Source of the DNA: Prevotella sp.
Lineage (GTDB): Bacteria; Bacteroidota; Bacteroidia; Bacteroidales; Muribaculaceae
Assembly: GCA_023662865.1 (NCBI GenBank)
Contig: JAMPIK010000002.1
Location: 124,001 to 188,000, forward strand
Direction of reading: 5' to 3'
Length of the DNA: 64,000 nucleotides
Shown here: piece by piece, positions 52,928 to 61,698 of the stretch
How the letters are laid out: each line of letters starts with the position of its first letter
Numbering within the stretch: the first letter of the stretch is position 1
The notes under the pieces: model-generated
Seen by the model: only the letters and a program-made list of their open reading frames with translations
Told to the model about the DNA's origin: nothing
Database searches by the model: none
Program-made: the position numbers and the translations under genes

Positions 52928-55183
52928 ATGAATAAACTTTTTGTTAGCATATTATTTTCATCAACTGCCGCAAGTGTGTGCGGACAGGCATATTTGGCCA
53001 CTCCGGCATATACTTGGCATCGCGACTCCGTGACTCAAGCGGAGTTTAAAGCAATCGCCCCTTCGCCGAATCGCATTGTGTCCAACTACAAAGCGCAGCC
53101 CGGATATTTCATGCCCATTCAGGGCGAATGGAACCTGAAAAATGACATCTCCGGCTATCCACAGCTCATTACTCCCGACAAGCTGTACACAGCCGTCTAC
53201 AACATGGGGCTGGACGAAATGGTCAACGCCGTGGAGGCTGACACAACTCTGCGCACCGGCAAGGAATGGGACGGCGTATGGACTCGCGATGTAAGCTATT
53301 CCATATTGCTCTCAATGGCTTATATGCAGCCGGATGCCTCCCGCATCTCGCTTGAGAAAAAGATTGACCCGCATGGACGCATAATTCAAGACACAGGCAG
53401 CGGCGGCGCATGGCCGGTGAGCAGTGACCGCCAGATATGGACGGTTGCCGCTTGGGAGGTGTATAAAGTTACCGGAGACAAAAAATGGCTTCGCCGTGCG
53501 TATGAAGTAGCTCGTCGCTCACTGCTCACCGATGAAAAAACGATATATGACCCGGCCACCGGGCTTGTCAGGGGTGAAACTTCTTTTATTGACTGGCGCG
53601 AGCAGAGCCACCCCAAATGGATGCAGTGTGCCGACATATATTCCACTCTGACGCTGTCCACTTCCGTTGTACACCAACGAGCATGGGTAACATTGGCAAG
53701 CATGGCCACCGAGCTTGGAAAAAAGAAGGAGGCTATTGAATATATGCACCGGGCGGAAGCAATCAAGGAGGCAGTGAACAAATATCTGTGGATGCCCGAC
53801 AAGGGATACTATGCAATGTATTTGTATGGCCGCGACAATCAGATACTCAACCCTCGCGCCGAGACGTTGGGCGAGAGCCTGGCTATTGTATGGGATATTG
53901 CCGACAAGGAGCGCGCCGTGTCTATCACCGAACACAACCCGGTCACTCCGTTCGGCCCCGGCATTTTCTTCCCACAAATTGCCGATATGCCGCCGTATCA
54001 TAACAATGCGTTGTGGCCTTGGGTAGACGCGTGGTGGACAATAGCAAATGCGAAGGCCGGCAATGAGAAAGGGGTCCTTCACGGTTTCGGCGCCTTGATA
54101 CGCCCGGCGGCTCTGTTCTGCACCAACAAGGAGAATTTTGTTCTCGACAACGGCGACATTGCAACCGAACTTAATTCCTCCAATATGCTCTGGTGTCTGG
54201 CCGGGAATATTGCTCTTACCCATAAGGTGCTTTTCGGTATTGACTTCCACGCCAACTCGCTCGTCTTTACCCCCTTCGTGCCGGAAGTACTCGGAAGCAC
54301 TCGTTCGCTCAATAATTTCAGATACCGTGATGCCGTACTCGACATTACCATAAGCGGTTATGGCTCCAAGATTAAATCGTTCAAGGTGAACGGCAAGGAA
54401 CAAGAGCCGATAATTCAAGCGGCTAAAGCCAAGGGCAGAATGAAAGTTGAGATTGAAATGGACTCAGAGCCGATACCGCCTCTTCAGGTTAACACAATCC
54501 CTAATGCAAAAAGCCCGATTACCCCCACATTACGCATTGAGGGCAACCGCCTGAGTTGGCAAAGCATCGAGTATATCAACCATTATATAGTATTGCGTAA
54601 CGGCGAGCCTCTGGCCGAAACTCGGAGTACCACTTACAATGTAACAGAACCGGGTGAATATCAGGTAATCGGCGTGAGCGATGACGGCATACAATCTTTC
54701 GCCTCGGAGCCGATGAGCAACCGCCTGGAAATAAAGGTGCAAATCCCCGGGGAGGGAACAAGCGTGGTGTCGGCGGAGATACCCGAAGAATATCGCCCGG
54801 CAGGTACAGTAAGCGGTTTTGAGGGTAATGGCTTCGCGGAACTCGACAAGAGCACCAAGCCCATTGAAGTTAAAATTGATATCCCCGAGGCCGGCGACTG
54901 GTACTTGTCGCTTCGTTATTCCAACGGCAATGGTCCGGTGAATACCGAAAACCGCTGCGCCATTCGCACCGTGAGTATCGACGGCAACCCGGTCGGCATT
55001 GTCGTAATGCCGCAGAGAGGCCGCGCCAATTGGGACGACTGGGGTTTCTCCAACTCACTCTTACTGCCCCGTATGCTCCCCGGTGAACATACCCTTACCA
55101 TTGACTATCGCCCTGAAAATGAGAATATGAACATCAACACAAACCACTTCCTCCTCGACCGCCTGACCCTAACCAAAAAGTAA
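52928..55183 (+). CDS. MGH1-like (GH63/GH37-type fold) glycoside hydrolase
   Basis: 751 residues from ATG 52928. Signal peptide MNKLFVSILFSSTAASVCGQ. The (alpha/alpha)6 barrel-like domain (about 70-480) contains KEWDGVWTRDVSYSILLSMAY, GSGGAWPVSSDRQIWTVAAWEV, SFIDWREQSHP, GESLAIVWD and NNALWPWVDAWWTIA, the acidic and Trp-rich pattern of MGH1-like trehalase/glucosidase relatives. The C-terminal region adds a fibronectin-like or beta-sandwich part (about 530-600) and a carbohydrate-binding-like jelly roll (about 620-751). The substrate is an alpha-linked glycan by family, but not identifiable here. Single-gene unit. Confidence 0.85.
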   Translation: MNKLFVSILFSSTAASVCGQAYLATPAYTWHRDSVTQAEFKAIAPSPNRIVSNYKAQPGYFMPIQGEWNLKNDISGYPQLITPDKLYTAVYNMGLDEMVNAVEADTTLRTGKEWDGVWTRDVSYSILLSMAYMQPDASRISLEKKIDPHGRIIQDTGSGGAWPVSSDRQIWTVAAWEVYKVTGDKKWLRRAYEVARRSLLTDEKTIYDPATGLVRGETSFIDWREQSHPKWMQCADIYSTLTLSTSVVHQRAWVTLASMATELGKKKEAIEYMHRAEAIKEAVNKYLWMPDKGYYAMYLYGRDNQILNPRAETLGESLAIVWDIADKERAVSITEHNPVTPFGPGIFFPQIADMPPYHNNALWPWVDAWWTIANAKAGNEKGVLHGFGALIRPAALFCTNKENFVLDNGDIATELNSSNMLWCLAGNIALTHKVLFGIDFHANSLVFTPFVPEVLGSTRSLNNFRYRDAVLDITISGYGSKIKSFKVNGKEQEPIIQAAKAKGRMKVEIEMDSEPIPPLQVNTIPNAKSPITPTLRIEGNRLSWQSIEYINHYIVLRNGEPLAETRSTTYNVTEPGEYQVIGVSDDGIQSFASEPMSNRLEIKVQIPGEGTSVVSAEIPEEYRPAGTVSGFEGNGFAELDKSTKPIEVKIDIPEAGDWYLSLRYSNGNGPVNTENRCAIRTVSIDGNPVGIVVMPQRGRANWDDWGFSNSLLLPRMLPGEHTLTIDYRPENENMNINTNHFLLDRLTLTKK

Positions 55184-55205
55184 AATATTCCCCCCCCGGC
55201 TCGTA

Positions 55206-55227
55206 GGGGCGCGATATATCGCGCCCC
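55206..55227. repeat. intergenic palindrome, ATAT-centred, copy 3
   Basis: A perfect 22-bp palindrome with arms GGGGCGCGATA and TATCGCGCCCC. It is identical to the palindrome at 13421 except for one symmetric base pair, and is preceded by GTA, as at 12475. It lies between convergent genes. Confidence 0.75.
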
Positions 55228-55261
55228 CCCCAAAAAAAAATGTGTGCACCCCCCCGCCTAC

Positions 55262-56449
55262 TCAACGGGCGAGGGTATAAATCTCCCGGCAGTCGGCCAT
55301 GGATAGAGGCACATAAAATCCCAATGTGTCGCCCATATTGGTGTGCAGGCTCTCCACAAGCTTATCTATATCAGGCTCGCTGCCAATGAGTTCGCGAATA
55401 TTTCCGGGCATGCCTAATGTGCGATAGAACCCTTTGAGCGCGTCCGCCGCCAAGCGGCAAGTCTCCTCTACCGTGCGGTTTATCGGGAAGATATTCAGCA
55501 CATTCTGAGCAAACTGAACCACCTTGCCGGGATTGTGCTTGGCCACAAACTCCAACCATGCCGGCACGATAACCGCCAGCCCGGCTCCATGTGCCACGCC
55601 ATACCACGCACTCAGCTCATGTTCAAGGCGGTGACTGCTCCAGTCTTCCTCTTTGCCGGTGCCGCACAGGCCATTGTGAGCCAATGTAGATGCCCACATT
55701 ATGGAGGCTCGCGCATCATAATTGTCGGGATTGTCCACAAGCACCAAGGCATTGCGCATCACATCGCGCATTATCGCCTCGGCTATGCCGTCGGGCAAAT
55801 CGGTGGCCGGGGTGTTTGAGAAGTAGCGCTCGAAGATATGGCAGAGCATATCCACGATGCCGCAAGCTGTCTGATACCATGGGAGTGTGTAGGTAAGCTC
55901 CGGATTCATCAGCGCGAAGCGAGGACGCAAATGCATGGGGTAACGCACCGAAATTTTATGGCGTCCGTTGTCATCGCATTTGGTAATCACGGAGTTACCG
56001 CTTCCCTCGCTGCCGGCGGCCGGTATGGTTAGCACTACTCCCAGCGGAAGTACCTCCCCGTCTTTGGGGGTGGCTTTACCGCAATAGAAATCCCAGAAAT
56101 CACCCTCGTATTTCACTCCAAGTGCAACCCCCTTGGTTGAGTCTGTTACGGAGCCGCCGCCTACAGCAAGCAGGAAGTCGACCCCTTCACGGCGTGCCAA
56201 CTCAATTCCTTCGTACACTTCAATGTCGCGAGGGTTGGGCTGTATGCCTTTCTGTTCAATGAAGCTGATGCCGGCTGCCGTGAGCGACTCGCGCACTTGC
56301 GAAAGCAAACCGCTGCGCTCCGCACTCGACGAACCGCTCACAATCATTACTTTATGAGCACCATGACGGCGCACTAATTCACCGGCTTGACTCTGCACTC
56401 CTTTACCGAATACAAATTCCGTGGGAGAATAAAATGTGAAATTTTCCAT
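55262..56449 (-). CDS. iron-containing alcohol dehydrogenase
   Basis: 395 residues, BDH/YqhD-like. Cofactor motif LLAVGGGSVTDSTKGVALG near residue 95. The iron ligands fall in GIVDMLCHIFERYF, SSHRLEHELSAWYGVAHGAGLAVIVPAWLEFV and the His before it. The N-terminus (FYSPTEFVFGKGVQSQAGELV) is typical of butanol dehydrogenase-like members. It is expected to reduce aldehydes with NAD(P)H. It is first downstream in a minus-strand set with HIT and greA (3-base gap to HIT). Confidence 0.92.
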   Translation of the reverse strand: MENFTFYSPTEFVFGKGVQSQAGELVRRHGAHKVMIVSGSSSAERSGLLSQVRESLTAAGISFIEQKGIQPNPRDIEVYEGIELARREGVDFLLAVGGGSVTDSTKGVALGVKYEGDFWDFYCGKATPKDGEVLPLGVVLTIPAAGSEGSGNSVITKCDDNGRHKISVRYPMHLRPRFALMNPELTYTLPWYQTACGIVDMLCHIFERYFSNTPATDLPDGIAEAIMRDVMRNALVLVDNPDNYDARASIMWASTLAHNGLCGTGKEEDWSSHRLEHELSAWYGVAHGAGLAVIVPAWLEFVAKHNPGKVVQFAQNVLNIFPINRTVEETCRLAADALKGFYRTLGMPGNIRELIGSEPDIDKLVESLHTNMGDTLGFYVPLSMADCREIYTLAR

Positions 56450-56452
56450 CTC

Positions 56453-56845
56453 TTACTGCAATTTGGAGGAGATGGCCTGAGCTATCTGCTTCATTTTCTC
56501 CGGATCCGGGTTGTCAATCTTATGCTTGAAATCCATGTCGCCCTCATTTTTGAGCGGCACCAAATGGATATGTGCGTGAGGCACTTCCAGCCCCAGCACG
56601 GTCACACCCACCTTGCGGCAGGGCATTGCCTCTTTTATGCCTCCGGCAACTCGCTTGGCAAAAACAATCATGCGAGAAAGCTCTTCATCGCTGAGGTCGA
56701 AGATATAGTCTTCCTCTCGCTTGGGCACTACCAATGTGTGACCCCAGTTCACCGGATTGATATCCAAGAATGCGAAAAACTCATCGTTTTCGGCTATCTT
56801 GTAACAGGGTATTTCACCGTTTATGATACGAGAAAAAATAGTCAT
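56453..56845 (-). CDS. HIT family hydrolase
   Basis: 130 residues. Starts TIFSRIINGEIPCYKIAENDEFFAFLDINPVNWGHTLVVPKRE. The nucleotide-binding histidine triad is EVPHAHIHLVPL near residue 98. Hint-type purine phosphoramidase by family. It lies 12 bases after greA and 3 before the alcohol dehydrogenase gene, so it sits within that operon. Confidence 0.93.
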   Translation of the reverse strand: MTIFSRIINGEIPCYKIAENDEFFAFLDINPVNWGHTLVVPKREEDYIFDLSDEELSRMIVFAKRVAGGIKEAMPCRKVGVTVLGLEVPHAHIHLVPLKNEGDMDFKHKIDNPDPEKMKQIAQAISSKLQ

Positions 56846-56857
56846 GACCTTCGGAAT

Positions 56858-57322
56858 TTAGATTTCAATTTTCACAATCTCAAAATCCATTACGCCGGCC
56901 GGTGCCTTGATTTGCACCTTGTCGCCCACCTTGTGGCCGAGCAGTCCCTGTGCAATCGGGGTGCTTGACGCTATCTTGTGCTCGCGCAGGTTGGCTTCGC
57001 TTTCGGTTACGATGGTGTATGTCATCTGCATACCGTTGGCTGTATTCTTGATAGTCACGGTGTTAAGCAGCTGCACGATTTCGGTGTTCAGCTTTGAGTC
57101 ATCAATGATACGCGCGGTAGCCACCAACTCTTTGAGTTTTGCTATCTTCATTTCAAGCAAGCCTTGTGCCTCCTTGGCGGCATCATATTCCGCATTCTCC
57201 GAGAGGTCGCCCTTGTCGCGAGCCTCGGCTATCGCATGCTTGATGGCCGGACGCTGTGCCTCAAGAGCGGCAAGCTCCTCCATCTTCTTGTCATATCCTT
57301 CTTTTGTAAGATAAGTTGCCAT
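56858..57322 (-). CDS. greA: transcription elongation factor GreA
   Basis: 154 residues. N-terminal antiparallel coiled coil (about 1-75) with RDKGDLSENAEYDAAKEAQ, the acidic tip that reaches the RNA polymerase active site; C-terminal FKBP-like domain with GLLGHKVGDKVQIKAPAGVMDFEIVKIEI. It rescues backtracked polymerase by stimulating transcript cleavage. A consensus promoter is 111 bases upstream. Confidence 0.95.
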   Translation of the reverse strand: MATYLTKEGYDKKMEELAALEAQRPAIKHAIAEARDKGDLSENAEYDAAKEAQGLLEMKIAKLKELVATARIIDDSKLNTEIVQLLNTVTIKNTANGMQMTYTIVTESEANLREHKIASSTPIAQGLLGHKVGDKVQIKAPAGVMDFEIVKIEI

Positions 57323-57432
57323 ATATTATATTTTTCTTATTTTCTTTACACAATAATAAAAGAAAGACGCCTTACCGCTCTCCTTGCGGGAACGTAAAGC
57401 ACCTTCGGCTCTGTACAATATTTTTCTTAGTG

Positions 57433-57463
57433 CAAAATTACAAAAAAAAAATGAACCAACAAA
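57433..57463 (-). promoter_or_regulatory. promoter of greA
   Basis: On the minus strand TTTG 57463-57460, a 19-base spacer, TAATTTTG 57440-57433. It gives a greA leader of about 100 bases. The rest of 57464-57636 holds no gene I can support. Confidence 0.7.
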
Positions 57464-57636
57464 AAAACGATTTTCCTTAAACTTTTATTCAACCGCAGTC
57501 GTTATTAAGTAAAAACCGCAATAAAGCGCGTAAATACTACGAATTACACACAATGAAAAACACACACTGCTCATTCGGAGTGCCGGCGCGCTATATTAAG
57601 GTAAACGATAGAAAGATAATTTAAAAGTGTAGTATT

Positions 57637-58800
57637 ATGAAAAAGATTTTACTCTGTGCAGCACTGTTAGCCGGCGGCATGATTTCCGCATCCGCGCAGA
57701 ATGCGATGGTTCAGCCCAAATTCGGCGACAATTGGAGTATCGGTATTGACGGTGGTGTTACCACTCCGTTAAATTCAGGTCCCTTCTTCGGTAATATGCG
57801 TGGCATCGTGGGTCTCCACTTGCAGAAACAAATTACACCCGTTTTCGGCCTCGGCGTTGAAGGCAATTGGGGTATCAACACTTCTTCTTGGAGACATCGC
57901 GTTCATTCATCTACAGCATTCGACAGCCAGTATGTTGGTGCTTACGGTGCTATCAACCTCTTCAACCTCTTCTCACCCTGGGGCAGCGAGCAAGGCCGTA
58001 AATTCGACATTGAGGCAGTGGCCGGTGCCGGTTGGGGTCACTACTATCAGTCCGGCCTCGACGATTGGAACTTCTTCGCAACCAAAGTGGGCTTGAATCT
58101 CAACTTCCACCCCACTGACCGCGTGACAATCGCTCTTAAACCCTCTGTTACTTGGAACATGTCCGATGCTGATGTCAACAAATCGTCAGCCGCTTACAAC
58201 GTGAACCGCGCTACTTTCGACCTCATGGCAGGCGTAAGTGTAACCCTCGGCGATCAGTTCCAATACGTAACTCCTTACGATCAGGCTACTATCGATGAAC
58301 TCAACGCTCGTGTAAACGGCCTTCGTGCCGACCTTGGTGTTGCCGCCGCCGCTCTTGCAGAGTCCGAAGCAAACAACGCCGCTCTCGCAGCTCAGCTCGC
58401 TGACTGTCAGAATAAGAAACCGGAAGTTGTTACAAAGAACACTGACCAGCTCTCAACAGTACGCTATGTGAACTTCGAACTCGGTCGTTACAACATCACA
58501 GCTTCTCAGATGCCGAACGTGGCTGCCGTAGCTTCCTACTTGAAGAATCACCCGAAAGCAAAAGTAGTAATCAAGGGTTATGCAAGTCAGGACGGTCCGC
58601 TCGAAGTAAACATTCGTCTCGCCAACCAACGTGCTGAGTCTGTTCGCAACACTCTCGTTAACAAGTACGGTATCGCAGCAGACCGCATCCAGGCAGAAGG
58701 TCAAGGTATCGGACACATGTTCGAAGAAGAAAGCTGGAACCGCGTTGCAATCTGTACTCTCGATGAGCCTGCAACTACTACCACTACCGTAACAAAATAA
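57637..58800 (+). CDS. OmpA family outer membrane protein
   Basis: 387 residues. Signal peptide MKKILLCAALLAGGMISASAQ. An eight-stranded-barrel-like N-terminal half (about 22-205, alternating aromatic strands such as NWSIGIDGGVTTPL and FGLGVEGNWGINTS). A short coiled coil (TIDELNARVNGLRADLGVAAAALAESEANNAALAAQL, about 220-260). A C-terminal OmpA-like peptidoglycan-binding domain (about 275-375: VNFELGRYNITASQMPNVAAVASYLKNHPKAKVVIKGYASQDG). The codon choice looks that of a highly expressed gene. A 314-base leader region with no clear promoter lies upstream. Terminator hairpins follow. Confidence 0.93.
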   Translation: MKKILLCAALLAGGMISASAQNAMVQPKFGDNWSIGIDGGVTTPLNSGPFFGNMRGIVGLHLQKQITPVFGLGVEGNWGINTSSWRHRVHSSTAFDSQYVGAYGAINLFNLFSPWGSEQGRKFDIEAVAGAGWGHYYQSGLDDWNFFATKVGLNLNFHPTDRVTIALKPSVTWNMSDADVNKSSAAYNVNRATFDLMAGVSVTLGDQFQYVTPYDQATIDELNARVNGLRADLGVAAAALAESEANNAALAAQLADCQNKKPEVVTKNTDQLSTVRYVNFELGRYNITASQMPNVAAVASYLKNHPKAKVVIKGYASQDGPLEVNIRLANQRAESVRNTLVNKYGIAADRIQAEGQGIGHMFEEESWNRVAICTLDEPATTTTTVTK

Positions 58801-58889
58801 AAAGACTCCCTCCACATGAGTCTTTAGATTTCAAACCAATAATTTAGCACTACGAAAAGGGGTGTCGGAACCAATTCCGGCACCCCTTT
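58801..58889 (+). terminator. two hairpins after the OmpA-family gene
   Basis: AAAGACTC (58801-58808) / GAGTCTTT (58818-58825) follows the stop directly. A stronger 15-bp stem with one G-U pair spans 58856-58870 and 58875-58889 (loop CCAA). The second is flanked by T-runs on both strands, so it could act in both directions. Confidence 0.65.
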
Positions 58890-59340
58890 ATCAGTTCAGT
58901 CGGTGTAGATTTCTTGACTTCGTCAATGCCTAACCCTAATGAAATATTAGAATCAAAATTGATTAAGGGCAAACGCGAAGCTTGCCATAAGGCAAGTGCC
59001 CACGCGGATAGCGCAGATCTTTTATTTGGAATGTCAACGGTTTGGGCGGATGTCAAGTGATTTTGCCGAGGCAAAATCACTTGACCGCAAATTGGGGCGG
59101 TAATTGTAATGACCGGCAAGATTATTGAAGAAGCAAAAGCTGAGCCTCCCCGCTTGCTATAAGAATCACCCCCCAAGCGCATAGTTATAGCTAGTGCACA
59201 AATACTTTGTGTACGACCTACAACCCCACGATATGCGAGTGCCGAAGCCACAAGTTTCCGTGGGGTAACGTACGCTCCGGGCACCGGCGGCAAAGCCGCA
59301 AGTGCCCGGAGCGTATATCATAGTCTTAGTGGGATACGAT
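58890..59340. repeat. hairpin-rich intergenic stretch
   Basis: No convincing gene in 450 bases. CTTGCC/GGCAAG at 58981-58996. A perfect 16-bp stem at 59052-59067/59070-59085 (GTCAAGTGATTTTGCC). A perfect 14-bp stem TACGCTCCGGGCAC/GTGCCCGGAGCGTA at 59271-59284/59302-59315, with a nested GCGGC-AAA-GCCGC. One open minus-strand reading (58850-59293) covers these repeats and looks non-coding. Confidence 0.55.
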
Positions 59341-59646
59341 TTATTTACCAAGCGACTTAAAAGCCGCACCAAGGGTTGCTGCCATATAATCACCCATAGC
59401 TTCCTGTACTTCCTTATCTTCCAAAAGCTTGGCCTGCTCTTCTTCAGACATGTCCTTAGTTACTTCCTCGCACTTCTTGGTACACTCGTCTACAGCCTCT
59501 TGTATTTTCTTTTCATCACCGTTAGCTGCTTTAATCTGCTCAGTAGCATCATTCATATAGCCCGCCACCTTGCTCGCCGGGCTGCCACACGAAGTCATCG
59601 CAAAGATGCACAGAGCTGCCGCAAAAGATAAAATAATTTTCTTCAT
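59341..59646 (-). CDS. small lipoprotein, hypothetical
   Basis: 101 residues. Lipobox signal peptide MKKIILSFAAALCIFAMTSC (Cys20), then an acidic helical domain rich in Glu, Lys and Ala (ATEQIKAANGDEKKIQEAVDECTKKCEEVTKDMSEEEQAKLLEDKEV). The two Cys in DECTKKCEE are a possible pair. The AAGGAA before its start lies within the left arm of the foldback element at 59659, so translation signals and perhaps transcription come from that element or from read-through of fabF. No family recognised. Confidence 0.75.
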   Translation of the reverse strand: MKKIILSFAAALCIFAMTSCGSPASKVAGYMNDATEQIKAANGDEKKIQEAVDECTKKCEEVTKDMSEEEQAKLLEDKEVQEAMGDYMAATLGAAFKSLGK

Positions 59647-59658
59647 TTTTATTATTCC

Positions 59659-59859
59659 TTAAGGCAGGTTCTATAAATTGATTCAAGGTGATTTTGAGAT
59701 GAATTTTAGACTGATTTAATGGTCTGCTGAGGGAACAATGCGAGCATTGTGACCGATACAAACCCTTAAAGCAGTCAAAATTCAGCCAAAATCAGCCGAA
59801 AGCCTGCATTTCTAATAATTAATAATTTCGCAGCGTTCAATTTATAGAACCTTCCTTAA
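59659..59859. mobile_element. foldback (MITE-like) element
   Basis: Terminal inverted repeats of 23 bp with 22 matches: 59659-59681 and 59837-59859 (TTAAGG-C/A-AGGTTC, then TATAAATTGA). Inside, GATTTTGAGATGAATTTT pairs with AAAATTCAGCCAAAATC, and the centre is a perfect ACAATGC-GA-GCATTGT (59735-59750). The whole element is thus an imperfect palindrome of about 200 bp. No transposase inside. The right arm supplies the last codons of fabF. Related bases occur at 62361-62380. The origin as a mobile element is inference from structure. Confidence 0.6.
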
Positions 59860-61111
59860 ATTTTTTCATTATCAGACAAGCATTGTGACCGCCGAAACCG
59901 AACGTATTGCTCAACGCAGCATTCACAGTGCGCTTCTGAGGTTCATTAAATGTGAAGTTCAAATCATAGTCAACCTCCGGATCATTGTCGCCCTCAACAT
60001 GGTTGATTGTCGGCGGAATCACATCATCTGTGATAGCCTTTACACAGAACAGAGCCTCAAGAGCACCGGCTGCACCAAGCAAATGGCCGGTCATTGACTT
60101 TGTTGAACTCAGATTCATCTTATACGCATGGTCGCCGAACACCTTCTTGATAGCCTTAGCCTCGGAAATGTCGCCAACCGGAGTGGAGGTACCGTGCAAG
60201 TTGATATAATCAATATCCTCTGGCTTCATGCCGGCATCCTTCAGAGCACTCTCCATCACCAGGCATGCACCCAAACCTTCAGGATGTGTAGCCGTAATAT
60301 GATAAGCATCAGCACTCAAACCGCCGCCTACCACCTCGGCATAAATCTTCGCACCGCGAGCCTTGGCATGCTCATACTCCTCAAGCACAAGCGCTGCCGC
60401 ACCCTCGCCGATTACGAAACCGTCGCGTGAACCGGAGAACGGCCGAGACGCCGTAGCCGGATCATCATTGCGAGTAGACAGCGCACGCATCGAATTGAAA
60501 CCGCCCACACCGGCCGGATAAATCGCTGCTTCCGCACCGCCGGCAACTATCGCATCGGCATAACCCAAGCGGATATAGTTGAACGCATCTACAAGCGCAT
60601 TATTCGATGAGGCACAAGCCGATACGGTACCGAAATTCGGACCGCGAAACTCATGCTCTATGGAGATATGTCCGGCTGCTATGTCGGCAATCATCTTCGG
60701 TATGAAGAACGGATTATATTTCGGACCCTTTTCCTCATTCTTGGCATAAAAACCGGCTTCCTCCTCAAAGGTATGAAGGCCGCCGATACCGGCTGCAAAA
60801 ATCACACCTACTCGATTCTTGTCTACGCCCTCGCTTTCAAGCTTCGCATCTGCTATTGCCTCATCGGCAGCCACCATGGCATACATGGCATACAAGTCAA
60901 GCTGACGCGCCTTCTTGCGGTCAAAATGAGCTGCCGGGTCAAAATCTTTCACCTCACACGCAAACTTTGTCTTAAACAAACTCGCGTCAAAATGGGTTAT
61001 CGGGCCGGCACCGCTCTTCCCTTTAAGAGCATTTGCCCACGTCTCCTCTGTATTGTTTCCAATAGGAGTCAAGGCCCCAAGTCCCGTTACTACTACTCTT
61101 TTAAGTTCCAT
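59837..61111 (-). CDS. fabF: beta-ketoacyl-ACP synthase II
   Basis: 424 residues from ATG 61111 (MELKRVVVTGLGALTPIGN); nine further upstream codons are possible but unconserved. Catalytic Cys in TVSACASSNNALVDAF near residue 170; His in INLHGTSTPVGD and SSTKSMTGHLLGAAGA; the usual NTFGFGGHNACLIMKKF at the end. Elongates fatty acids with malonyl-ACP. The terminal EGSIN and stop codon are encoded by an arm of the foldback element. It lies downstream of acpP, as in most bacteria. Confidence 0.95.
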   Translation of the reverse strand: MELKRVVVTGLGALTPIGNNTEETWANALKGKSGAGPITHFDASLFKTKFACEVKDFDPAAHFDRKKARQLDLYAMYAMVAADEAIADAKLESEGVDKNRVGVIFAAGIGGLHTFEEEAGFYAKNEEKGPKYNPFFIPKMIADIAAGHISIEHEFRGPNFGTVSACASSNNALVDAFNYIRLGYADAIVAGGAEAAIYPAGVGGFNSMRALSTRNDDPATASRPFSGSRDGFVIGEGAAALVLEEYEHAKARGAKIYAEVVGGGLSADAYHITATHPEGLGACLVMESALKDAGMKPEDIDYINLHGTSTPVGDISEAKAIKKVFGDHAYKMNLSSTKSMTGHLLGAAGALEALFCVKAITDDVIPPTINHVEGDNDPEVDYDLNFTFNEPQKRTVNAALSNTFGFGGHNACLIMKKFKEGSIN

Positions 61112-61200
61112 TATAAGTAGGTTTTGTTTATATGGCAACAGGAAGCCGTTTCACCGGCAACCTGCTTTTAATCAAGATAATATGCAAACATATAAACAAA

Positions 61201-61248
61201 TGCACCGCGAAGACAATTCCCCTTTGGGCGGGACGCCGCCGCGGTGCA
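61201..61248 (-). promoter_or_regulatory. hairpin between acpP and fabF
   Basis: A perfect 9-bp stem, TGCACCGCG (61201-61209) / CGCGGTGCA (61240-61248). No T-run, so it is more likely an mRNA stabiliser or partial terminator that favours acpP over fabF. Confidence 0.4.
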
Positions 61249-61273
61249 TCGTCTGTCTGTCTGCGAGCCTTGA

Positions 61274-61510
61274 TTACTTCTTGTGCTCCTCGATGTATGC
61301 GATGGCATCGCCTACTGTTGCGATTTTTTCTGCCTCTTCTTCGGGGATGGTCAGGTCAAACACCTTCTCAAACTCCATGATCAGCTCTACGGTATCGAGT
61401 GAGTCTGCACCCAGATCCTTGCTGAATTCAGCGGTTTCAATTACTTCGTTTTCGTCTACGCTGAGCTTGTCAACAATGATTTCTTTTACTTTAGATGCTA
61501 TTTCAGACAT
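61274..61510 (-). CDS. acpP: acyl carrier protein
   Basis: 78 residues, acidic. Phosphopantetheine Ser is in [17 protein letters not shown] near residue 37. Carries acyl chains for fatty-acid synthesis. It is first in the acpP-fabF unit. CAAAGTAA at 61604-61611 (TTACTTTG on the minus strand) differs by one base from the -7 consensus. Confidence 0.96.
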   Translation of the reverse strand: MSEIASKVKEIIVDKLSVDENEVIETAEFSKDLGADSLDTVELIMEFEKVFDLTIPEEEAEKIATVGDAIAYIEEHKK

Positions 61511-61698
61511 AATCTAAGATTTTATTTGTGATTAATATGAATTTACTTTCTTTTTACCCACAAAAGCACATACCCCGAAGAGCACAACTTTCGTTTCAGA
61601 GTGCAAAGTAAACACATTTTTTTTAATTACGGAAATTTTTCCGCTATAAATTAAACAAACGATGCACATTTTTTTAAATTTTGTGCAGTTATCAACAC

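Noticed and set aside
57553..57624. 23-codon ORF before the OmpA-family gene
   Set aside because: No promoter or ribosome site supports it and the sequence is not protein-like; kept only as a leader possibility.
58850..59293. 147-codon minus-strand frame after the OmpA-family gene
   Set aside because: It runs through perfect inverted repeats and a terminator hairpin and has no protein-like pattern.
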